A stretch of DNA of 64,000 bases. Source: Streptomyces coeruleorubidus (GTDB lineage Bacteria > Actinomycetota > Actinomycetes > Streptomycetales > Streptomycetaceae). The position numbers and the translations under genes are program-made. The number at the start of each line of letters is the position of its first letter. The first letter of the stretch is position 1. The DNA lies in assembly GCF_028885415.1 (NCBI RefSeq), contig NZ_CP118527.1, positions 2,666,001 through 2,730,000 of the forward strand, in the 5' to 3' direction. The notes under the pieces were generated by a model. The model did no database searches, was not told the DNA's origin, and was given only the letters and a program-made list of their open reading frames with translations. Below are positions 10,422 through 17,321 of this stretch, piece by piece.

Positions 10422-10470
10422 GGTCGCGCCCACGCGGCAGAGCCGCATATGGACGCAGCCCCGCGCCCCT
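10422..10470 (+). repeat. Intergenic repeat, form B, in the 321-bp ctaC/desulfurase gap
   Basis: The gap 10178-10498 separates divergent genes and should hold both promoters, but I recognise no clear one. It contains a form-B repeat: GGTCGCGCCCACGCGGCAGA then GCCGC..., ending CCCCGCGCCCCT, with a small GCGGC/GCCGC hairpin inside. A second B copy is at 58209-58257. It shares both ends with form A. Confidence 0.8.
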
Positions 10471-10498
10471 TGGGTTGGATGCGGTTTAGGTTGGCTGT

Positions 10499-11878
10499 GT
10501 GGGCTACTTCGATGCTGCTTCCTCCGCTCCCCTCCACCCTGTTGCCCGTCAGGCGCTGTTGGCCTCGCTCGACGAGGGGTGGGCCGATCCTGCTCGGTTG
10601 TATCGGGAAGGGCGGCGGGCTCGGATGGTGCTGGACGCGGCGCGGCAGGCTGCTGCCGAGGCCGTGGGGTGTCGGGCGGACGAGTTGGTTTTTGTCCCGT
10701 CGGGGACCCGGGCCGTGCATGCGGGGATCGCGGGGGCGTTGGCCGGGCGGCGGCGGGTCGGGCGCCACCTGATCGTGTCGGCGGTCGAACACTCCTCCGT
10801 GCTGCACTCGGCCGAGGCGCACGAGGCGGCCGGCGGGACGGTCACGCAGGTGCCGGTCGACCGGGGCGGGGCGGTGGATCCGGCGGCGTACGGCGCTGCC
10901 CTGCGCGCGGACACGGCACTGGCCTGTCTCCAGTCGGCCAACCACGAGGTGGGGACCGAGCAGCCGGTGGCCGAGGTGGCCGAGGCGTGCCGGGCGGCGG
11001 GGGTTCCGTTGCTGGTGGACGCGGCGCAGTCGCTGGCGTGGGGGCCGGTGGAGGGTGACTGGTCGCTGCTCACGGCCAGCGCCCACAAGTGGGGTGGCCC
11101 GGCCGGGGTCGGCCTGCTCGTCGTCCGCAAGGGCGTTCGGTTCGCGCCGCAAGGGCCGGTGGACGAGCGGGAATCGGGGCGGGCGGCCGGTTTCGAGAAC
11201 ATCCCGGCGATCGTGGCGGCGGCCGCGTCGCTGCGGGCCGTACGGGCCGAGGCGGCCGAGGAGGCCCTGCGACTGCGGGAGCTGACGGAGCGGATCCGGG
11301 CACGGGTGCCGCAGGCGGTGCCGGACGTCGAGGTGGTCGGCGATCCGGTGCGCAGGCTGCCCGGCGTCGTCACGTTCTCCTGTCTCTATGTCGACGGGGA
11401 GACCCTGCTGCACGAGCTGGACCGGGAGGGTTTCTCGGTCTCGTCCGGATCGTCCTGCACGAGCAGCACGCTGACGCCGAGCCACGTGCTCCGGGCGATG
11501 GGCGTGCTGAGTGAGGGAAATGTGCGGGTTTCCCTGCCGGTAGGGGTGGCCGAGGAGGACGTCGAGCGGTTCCTGGAGGTGCTGCCGGGGACGGTGGCGG
11601 CGGTGCGGGAGAAGCTGGGGGCGCCGGTCGCCACCGACGTCGCCCGCGAGGAGGACGTCCTGGTCGTCGACTCCCTGGGCAAGCGCTGTCCGATTCCGGT
11701 GATCGAGCTGGCGAAGGTCATCGGCGAGGTGCCCGTGGGCGGACTGGTACGGGTCCTCGCCGACGACGAGGCGGCCCGGCTGGACATCCCGGCGTGGTGC
11801 GAGATGAGGAATCAGGAGTACGTCGGTGAGGAGCCGGCGGACAAGGGAACGGCGTACCTGGTCCGCCGGGTGAGCTGA
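10499..11878 (+). CDS. Cysteine desulfurase fused to a TusA-like sulfur carrier
   Basis: A two-domain protein of 459 residues. Residues 1-380 are a class V aminotransferase/NifS-type desulfurase, with PLP lysine K197 in SAHKWGGP, the cofactor-binding DAAQS segment, and the sulfur-accepting loop SSGSSCTSS with C320. Residues about 385-459 are a TusA domain with the hallmark CPIPVIELAK (C397). The arrangement implies direct handover of persulfide from C320 to C397 within one chain, supplying sulfur for tRNA thiolation or cofactor synthesis. The GTG at 10499 starts the protein directly at the conserved YFDAASSAPLHP. The acceptor is unknown. Confidence 0.92.
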   Translation: MGYFDAASSAPLHPVARQALLASLDEGWADPARLYREGRRARMVLDAARQAAAEAVGCRADELVFVPSGTRAVHAGIAGALAGRRRVGRHLIVSAVEHSSVLHSAEAHEAAGGTVTQVPVDRGGAVDPAAYGAALRADTALACLQSANHEVGTEQPVAEVAEACRAAGVPLLVDAAQSLAWGPVEGDWSLLTASAHKWGGPAGVGLLVVRKGVRFAPQGPVDERESGRAAGFENIPAIVAAAASLRAVRAEAAEEALRLRELTERIRARVPQAVPDVEVVGDPVRRLPGVVTFSCLYVDGETLLHELDREGFSVSSGSSCTSSTLTPSHVLRAMGVLSEGNVRVSLPVGVAEEDVERFLEVLPGTVAAVREKLGAPVATDVAREEDVLVVDSLGKRCPIPVIELAKVIGEVPVGGLVRVLADDEAARLDIPAWCEMRNQEYVGEEPADKGTAYLVRRVS

Positions 11879-11889
11879 AAGCCCTCTTC

Positions 11890-11912
11890 AGGGGCGCGGG
11901 GAACTGCGCGAC
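11890..11912 (-). repeat. Intergenic repeat, form A (reverse)
   Basis: The A core in reverse orientation (AGGGGCGCGGGG then AACTGCGCGAC), between the convergent ends of the desulfurase gene and the kinase gene. Confidence 0.85.
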
Positions 11913-11942
11913 CAGCCCCCACGCACCCGCAGACGGCGACGG

Positions 11943-12917
11943 TCAGGCCAGGTGCGCCTGAACCTCCGCCGCAGCCTCATCCCCGTACGCCTTCGTGAAC
12001 CGCTCCATGAAGTGCCCCCGCCGCAGCTGGTACTCCTGCGTCCCCACCGTCTCGATGACGAGAGTCGCCAGCATGCAGCCGACCTGCGCGGCACGCTCCA
12101 GGGAGACGCCCCACGCGAGGCCCGAGAGGAACCCCGCACGGAAGGCGTCGCCGACGCCGGTCGGGTCGGCCTTGCGCTCCTCGTCGGGGGTACCGACCTC
12201 GATCGGGTCCTCGCCGGCCCGCTCGATGCGCACGCCCTGCGCGCCGAGGGTGGTCACCCGGTGGCCCACCCTGGACAGGATCTCCGCGTCGGTCCAGCCG
12301 GTCTTGGACTCGATGAGGCCCTTCTCGTACTCGTTGGAGAACAGGTACGTCGCCCCGTCCAGCAGGATGCGGATCTCCTCGCCGTCCATGCGGGCGATCT
12401 GCTGGGAGAAGTCGGCGGCGAACGGGATGGACCGGGAGCGGCACTCCTCGGTGTGGCGGAGCATGGCCTCCGGGTCGTCCGCGCCGATGGAGACCAGGTC
12501 GAGACCGCCGACGCGGTCGGCGACGGTCTTCAGCTCGATGAGCCGGGCCTCGCTCATGGCGCCGGTGTAGAAGGAGCCGATCTGGTTGTGATCGGAGTCG
12601 GTGGTGCACACGAAGCGGGCGGTGTGCAGCGTGTCGGAGATGCGGACGGATTCGGTGTCGACGCCGTGCCGGTCGAGCCAGGCCCGGTACTCGTCGAAGT
12701 CCGCGCCCGCGGCGCCGACCAGGATCGGGCGGGTGCCGAGCTGTCCCATGCCGAACGCGATGTTCGCGGCGACGCCTCCGCGGCGGACGTCGAGTTTGTC
12801 GACCAGGAACGACAGCGAGACCGTGTGCAGTTGGTCCGCTACGAGCTGATCGGCGAAGCGGCCGGGGAAGGTCATGAGGTGGTCGGTGGCGATGGAGCCG
12901 GTGACTGCGATGCGCAC
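11943..12917 (-). CDS. PfkB-family carbohydrate/nucleoside kinase
   Basis: ATP-dependent sugar or nucleoside kinase of 324 residues. It has the N-terminal RGGVAANIAFGMGQLG substrate segment and the C-terminal PfkB signature DPTGVGDAFRAGFLSGLAWG, with the catalytic Asp in GVGD. Close relatives include the adenosine kinase of Mycobacterium, so adenosine is a plausible substrate, but the sequence alone does not decide. The GTG at 12917 (VRIAVTGSIATDHLM) is chosen because AGGAGA lies upstream and the glycine-rich start fits the family; the frame further upstream is not protein-like. Confidence 0.9.
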   Translation of the reverse strand: MRIAVTGSIATDHLMTFPGRFADQLVADQLHTVSLSFLVDKLDVRRGGVAANIAFGMGQLGTRPILVGAAGADFDEYRAWLDRHGVDTESVRISDTLHTARFVCTTDSDHNQIGSFYTGAMSEARLIELKTVADRVGGLDLVSIGADDPEAMLRHTEECRSRSIPFAADFSQQIARMDGEEIRILLDGATYLFSNEYEKGLIESKTGWTDAEILSRVGHRVTTLGAQGVRIERAGEDPIEVGTPDEERKADPTGVGDAFRAGFLSGLAWGVSLERAAQVGCMLATLVIETVGTQEYQLRRGHFMERFTKAYGDEAAAEVQAHLA

Positions 12918-12960
12918 GGCGTGGACTCTCCTGAGGGGAGGCGGACCTTGACGCTTCACG

Positions 12961-13008
12961 CTATCGGGTGGGCGGGGCCTGTCTGAAGGCAAGGAAACTA
13001 CCCGATAG
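12961..13008. promoter_or_regulatory. 9-bp inverted repeat in a divergent promoter region
   Basis: CTATCGGGT at 12961-12969 and its exact complement ACCCGATAG at 13000-13008 are 30 bp apart. They sit between the kinase start (12917) and the small gene at 13051. This may be a looped operator or half-sites for a dimeric regulator; the protein is unknown. Confidence 0.4.
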
Positions 13009-13050
13009 TAGATCTTTCTCCGTGAGGTCCGGCGTGCCTACGGTGCCGAT

Positions 13051-13260
13051 ATGACGAACCTCAAGGTCCAGGTGCCCGTTCCGGTCGATCTCGAAGGCGA
13101 CCTGGCGTCGCTGCCGGGGTACGGGGCCCGGATGGCTCCCCACTGGGCGGTTCCCGACCGGGTCGCCTCCCGGCCGGTCTCCCCGGCCCTGATCCACGGT
13201 GTGACCGTACCCCCGGCGTCGGCGCGGCTGCTCGACGCGATGTCGGACTACGGGGACTGA
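13051..13260 (+). CDS. Small hypothetical protein, 69 aa
   Basis: Codon use is strongly Streptomyces-like in this frame (third positions nearly all G or C), which supports a real gene. No domain is recognised. The protein is rich in Val, Pro and Ala, has no signal or membrane segment, and ends with MSDYGD. No good ribosome site precedes the ATG, so a leaderless or short-leader transcript is possible. It precedes the gene at 13407 by 146 bp. Confidence 0.6.
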   Translation: MTNLKVQVPVPVDLEGDLASLPGYGARMAPHWAVPDRVASRPVSPALIHGVTVPPASARLLDAMSDYGD

Positions 13261-13406
13261 ACGGAGCATTACCGGGAACCGTGCGCTCCCCCGCTGCGTC
13301 CCATCGCTGTCCCCCGTAAAGGGGAGGCGGGATACGACCCGACAGCGGCCCGTTTCGAACCGGGCCGGGTCCCAAGGGACAGCTGTGCAGCCGAAGGAGC
13401 GATGCG

Positions 13407-15392
13407 GTGAACACCGAGCGACCCGACAACGACGACGACGCCAGGGAAGTGGGCGGCGCCGGATCCGCCGACACCCCGGAGGTCGAGGAGCGGGGCTCGG
13501 CGGGCGCCGAGGCTTCGGCGAAGGCCGAGGGGCCGGCTGCCGCCGCTGGGGGCGACGAGGCCCCTGATACGGATGAGGCCGCCGAAGCCATTGATGCCGA
13601 TGAAGCTGTCGAGGCCACTGATGCCATCGCGGCTGCCGAGACTTCCGAGACGTCGAGCGAAGACGCGGGAGCTTCTGCGGCGGAGGCGACGGACGACGAC
13701 GCGACCGCCGGAGAGCCCGGCACATCGGATACCGAAGCCGAGAAGACAGGCGCGCCCAAGGCCCGGGAAGCCGAGGGCGAGGAAGCCGGTGCGGACAGTG
13801 CCGGCGTCGAGGAAACCGCCCCGGCACCGGAGCGCAAGGCCGCTGCGGAAAGCCCCGGCGTCCGGGAAGCCGGCTCCGGCCCGGCCCCGGAAGCACACGC
13901 GGAAACGCCCTCCGCACCCCACCGCGACCTGTCGCGCGACGAAGAGCACCTGGTCCGTCCGGGCAGTGGGCGGTCGCGGACGCCCGCGATCATCGCCTCC
14001 GTCGCCGCCGCCGTGCTGCTGATCGGCGGCGGTGGGGCCTGGCTCGCGGCCAACGCCTCCGGCGGATCCGGTGGCGGTGCGACGTCCGGCGCGCCCGGTG
14101 GGGACGGCACTCCCCCGCCGCTCGCGCTCGACGGGTACTCGGAATCGACGTCGGGCGGGGGCGGCATCGCGCCCGGTGAGCCCAACCCCTACGGCGCCAC
14201 CTACCGGGTCGACGGCCCGCTTCCGGACGGTCCCGGCGAAGCCCCGGTGTACCGGGCGCGGGGCGAGGTCACCAAGGAGGACGTGGCCCGGCTGGCGAAG
14301 GCCCTCGGGGTCGAGGGGACGCCGGTGGCCCAGGGCGAGGCCTGGAAGGTCGGGGCCGGTCAGGACGGTTCGGGGCCGAGCCTCCAGGTGAACAGGCAGG
14401 CGCCGGGAGCCTGGACCTTCAGCCGGTACGCCCCGGGCACCGACGACTGCAAGGGCACCGACGCCTGCACCGCTGAGCAGTCCGGCGGCAGCCCGGTGAG
14501 CGAGGCGGAGGCCGAGAAGGCGGCGGCGCCCGTGCTGAAGGCATTGGGTCAGGACGACGCGAAGCTCGACGCGAGCCAGGTCATGGGCGCCCAGCGGGTG
14601 GTGAACGCCGCTCCCGAGGTCGGCGGACTGCCGACGCACGGCTGGACGACCGGGGTCACGGTCGGTGCCGACGGTGCGGTCGTCGGCGGCAGCGGTCAGC
14701 TGAAGACGCCGGTGAAGGGGGACACCTACCCCGTCGTCGGTGCGAAGAAGGCGCTGGAGCTGATGGAGGAGCGGCCGTCGGGCGACCACCGCATGGGCAT
14801 CGGCGGGTGCGCGCGCCCCGTGCCGCTGAAGGACCGGCTGGAGCAGCCCTGCGAGTCGTCGGCGAGCGGCGCTCCCGAGAAGGACGCCGTGACGGTGCGG
14901 GGCGCGGTGTTCGGGCTGGCCTCGCACTTCGTGGACGGGCGGCAGGCGCTGGTGCCGTCCTGGCTGTTCGAGGTGACGGCGCCGGGCGCGAAGGACCCGT
15001 TCACGGTGACGTACCCGGCGGTCGACCCGAAGTACCTGGCCTCCCCCACGCCGAGCGCGCCGAGTGACAAGCCGACCTCGGCCCCCGAGCCGCGAAACGT
15101 CAAGGTGGACGGCTACCGGGCCGAGGGCTCGGAGCTGACCGTGACCTTCACGGGCGGGGTGTGCTCCGACTACGACGTGCGGGCGAGCGAGAGCGGGGAC
15201 GAGGTGAAGGTCACGGTGACCTCGACCCCGTGGCCGGACAAGGTCTGCATCCTGATCGCGAAGCAGTTCCAGAAGACCGTGCAGTTGGACGAGCCGCTCG
15301 GCGACCGTGAGGTCGTGGGCTCCAACGGCAAGGCGGTCCCGCTGGCCAAGGAGGGCGCGCGGCTGCCCGCTCCCCCGACGCGGGAGCGGTAG
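13407..15392 (+). CDS. Anchored exported protein with a long acidic N-terminal tail
   Basis: A 661-residue protein with no known family. Residues 1-190 are very rich in Ala, Glu, Asp, Pro and Thr and look disordered. One membrane helix follows (TPAIIASVAAAVLLIGGGGAWLAANA, about 191-216), then a Gly/Ser linker and an extracellular part of about 440 residues. This outer part has paired Cys (TDDCKGTDACTAEQS; GGCARPVP...EQPCESS; GGVCSDYD...DKVCIL), which suggests disulfides. With an N-in topology, the acidic tail would face the cytosol. GTG 13407 follows AAGGAG. A convergent terminator follows at 15405. Role unknown. Confidence 0.85.
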   Translation: MNTERPDNDDDAREVGGAGSADTPEVEERGSAGAEASAKAEGPAAAAGGDEAPDTDEAAEAIDADEAVEATDAIAAAETSETSSEDAGASAAEATDDDATAGEPGTSDTEAEKTGAPKAREAEGEEAGADSAGVEETAPAPERKAAAESPGVREAGSGPAPEAHAETPSAPHRDLSRDEEHLVRPGSGRSRTPAIIASVAAAVLLIGGGGAWLAANASGGSGGGATSGAPGGDGTPPPLALDGYSESTSGGGGIAPGEPNPYGATYRVDGPLPDGPGEAPVYRARGEVTKEDVARLAKALGVEGTPVAQGEAWKVGAGQDGSGPSLQVNRQAPGAWTFSRYAPGTDDCKGTDACTAEQSGGSPVSEAEAEKAAAPVLKALGQDDAKLDASQVMGAQRVVNAAPEVGGLPTHGWTTGVTVGADGAVVGGSGQLKTPVKGDTYPVVGAKKALELMEERPSGDHRMGIGGCARPVPLKDRLEQPCESSASGAPEKDAVTVRGAVFGLASHFVDGRQALVPSWLFEVTAPGAKDPFTVTYPAVDPKYLASPTPSAPSDKPTSAPEPRNVKVDGYRAEGSELTVTFTGGVCSDYDVRASESGDEVKVTVTSTPWPDKVCILIAKQFQKTVQLDEPLGDREVVGSNGKAVPLAKEGARLPAPPTRER

Positions 15393-15404
15393 TACGACAC
15401 AGCG

Positions 15405-15443
15405 CGAAGGCGGCGGCCCCGTCGGAGGGGGCCGCCGCCTTCG
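15405..15443. terminator. Bidirectional terminator hairpin
   Basis: A perfect 16-bp GC-rich stem (15405-15420 with 15428-15443) and a 7-base loop stand between the converging exported-protein gene and erpA, so it can serve both. Confidence 0.88.
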
Positions 15444-15478
15444 TCATGTTCGCGGCCGCGGGAAGCGGCTCGGCAGGC

Positions 15479-15835
15479 TCAGCTGAAGGAGTCGCCGCAG
15501 GCACAGGAGCCCGTCGCGTTCGGGTTGTCGATCGTGAAGCCCTGCTTCTCGATCGTGTCCACGAAGTCGATCGTGGCACCGCCCAGGTACGGGGCGCTCA
15601 TGCGGTCGGTGACGACCTTCACACCGCCGAAGTCCTTCTCCACGTCACCGTCGAGGGAACGCTCGTCGAAGAAGAGCTGGTAGCGCAGGCCGGAGCAGCC
15701 ACCGGGCTGGACGGCGACGCGCAGCGCGAGGTCGTCGCGGCCTTCCTGGTCGAGCAGGGTCCTGACCTTGTCCGCGGCGGCGTCGGTCAGGATGATGCCG
15801 TCGCTGACGGTGGTGGTCTCGTCCGATACGGACAT
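15479..15835 (-). CDS. erpA: Iron-sulfur cluster insertion protein (A-type carrier)
   Basis: Carries and delivers Fe-S clusters to apo-proteins. At 118 residues it has the normal length of the HesB/IscA/ErpA family, with the three conserved cysteines C47 (PGGCSGLRY), C111 and C113 (GSCACGDSFS). The ATG at 15835 follows GGGAGAG. It is transcribed away from nadA, whose product is itself a [4Fe-4S] enzyme, so the adjacency makes functional sense. Confidence 0.95.
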   Translation of the reverse strand: MSVSDETTTVSDGIILTDAAADKVRTLLDQEGRDDLALRVAVQPGGCSGLRYQLFFDERSLDGDVEKDFGGVKVVTDRMSAPYLGGATIDFVDTIEKQGFTIDNPNATGSCACGDSFS

Positions 15836-16025
15836 CTACATCTCTCCCGGGTTGTACGGAGACTGCTTGCCGACGGGTCCAACCGGCGGGGCCGCGGATT
15901 CATTCCGGGCCGGACGCTCGATCTCGGCTCCTTTTCATGCTCGCACACGCGCCGGGAACCGGAAAACGGCTCTTTCCCGGCCTTCCCGGGAATGAACGGC
16001 GGCTGGCCGGGATTCACGTCACACA

Positions 16026-16077
16026 GACGCTATGGCCATCGTCAAAGTGACGTGAAGCGGTTATGATAGATAGCGTC
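16026..16077 (+). promoter_or_regulatory. nadA promoter with dyad elements
   Basis: A TATGAT -10-like box lies at 16062-16067. Upstream, over the expected -35 position, is the palindrome CGTCA-AAG-TGACG (16040-16052). A second dyad, GACGCTAT at 16026-16033 and ATAGCGTC at 16070-16077, brackets the promoter. This looks like operator structure, but the regulator is unknown. Confidence 0.5.
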
Positions 16078-16118
16078 AATTCGACGAAAAGTCGCCGGAA
16101 ACAGAAAGGGTGCGTGTC

Positions 16119-17303
16119 GTGACCACCGCCCACACCCAGGAGCTCGACGTACAGCCGACGCCCCTCGCCCTGCTGCTCCTCGGCCGTGAGGCCGACCCGA
16201 AGAGCGAGCGCGGCGTGGAGTGTCCCGGCGACCTGCCCTCGCCGTCCGACCCGGACCTGGTGGAGCGCGCCCGCAAGGCGAAGGAGAAGCTCGGGGACAA
16301 GGTCTTCGTGCTCGGCCACCACTACCAGCGCGACGAGGTCATCCAGTTCGCCGACGTCACGGGGGACTCCTTCAAGCTCGCCCGGGACGCGGCGGCGCGT
16401 CCGGAGGCCGAGTACATCGTGTTCTGCGGTGTGCACTTCATGGCGGAGTCAGCGGACATCCTGACGTCCGACGACCAGAAGGTCGTCCTGCCCGACCTCG
16501 CCGCCGGCTGCTCGATGGCCGACATGGCCACGGCCGAGCAGGTCGCCGAGTGCTGGGACGTGCTGACCGAGGCCGGGATAGCCGAGCAGGTCGTGCCCGT
16601 CTCGTACATGAACTCGTCCGCCGACATCAAGGCGTTCACGGGCAAGCACGGCGGCACGATCTGCACCTCCTCGAACGCCAAGCGCGCCCTGGACTGGGCC
16701 TTCGAGCAGGGTGAGAAGGTGCTCTTCCTGCCGGACCAGCACCTGGGCCGGAACACGGCGGTGCGGGACATGGGCATGTCCCTGGACGACTGCGTCGTCT
16801 ACAACCCGCACAAGCCGAACGGCGGACTGACGGCCGACGAGCTGCGGGCCGCGAAGATGATCCTGTGGCGCGGCCACTGCTCGGTACACGGCCGCTTCAG
16901 CCTGGACTCGGTGAACGACGTGCGCGAGCGCATCCCGGGCGTGAACGTCCTGGTCCACCCCGAGTGCAAGCACGAGGTCGTGGCCGCGGCGGACTACGTC
17001 GGCTCGACGGAGTACATCATCAAGGCCCTGGAGGCCGCGCCGGCCGGTTCCAAGTGGGCCATCGGCACAGAGCTGAACCTGGTACGGCGCCTGGCGAACC
17101 GTTTCGCGCCCGAGGGCAAGGAGATCGTCTTCCTCGACAAGACGGTCTGCTTCTGCTCGACCATGAACCGCATCGACCTCCCGCACCTGGTCTGGGCCCT
17201 GGAGTCGCTGGCCGAGGGCAACCTGGTCAACCGCATCGAGGTGGACAGGGAGACGGAGGCGTTCGCGAAGCTGGCGCTGGAGCGGATGCTGGCGCTGCCG
17301 TAG
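16119..17303 (+). CDS. nadA: Quinolinate synthase
   Basis: Condenses iminoaspartate with dihydroxyacetone phosphate to quinolinate in NAD synthesis, using a [4Fe-4S] cluster. The 394 residues include FVLGHHYQRDEVIQFADVTGDSF, the cluster cysteines in VFCGVHFMAE, ECKHEV and VCFCSTMNR, and the VNSSA-like MNSSADIKAFTG. GTG 16119 (VTTAHTQELDV) is preferred over GTG 16110 because AGAAAGGG then lies 8 bases upstream. nadB and nadC are not here. The neighbour erpA may supply the cluster. Confidence 0.96.
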   Translation: MTTAHTQELDVQPTPLALLLLGREADPKSERGVECPGDLPSPSDPDLVERARKAKEKLGDKVFVLGHHYQRDEVIQFADVTGDSFKLARDAAARPEAEYIVFCGVHFMAESADILTSDDQKVVLPDLAAGCSMADMATAEQVAECWDVLTEAGIAEQVVPVSYMNSSADIKAFTGKHGGTICTSSNAKRALDWAFEQGEKVLFLPDQHLGRNTAVRDMGMSLDDCVVYNPHKPNGGLTADELRAAKMILWRGHCSVHGRFSLDSVNDVRERIPGVNVLVHPECKHEVVAAADYVGSTEYIIKALEAAPAGSKWAIGTELNLVRRLANRFAPEGKEIVFLDKTVCFCSTMNRIDLPHLVWALESLAEGNLVNRIEVDRETEAFAKLALERMLALP

Positions 17304-17321
17304 CCCTCGCCCGGCCCGTCG

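Noticed and set aside
13269..14927. 552-aa minus-strand frame opposite the exported-protein gene
   Set aside because: It mirrors the GC-biased codons of the real gene; no domain, no ribosome site, and it crosses the membrane-helix coding region as Ser/Ala/Arg noise.
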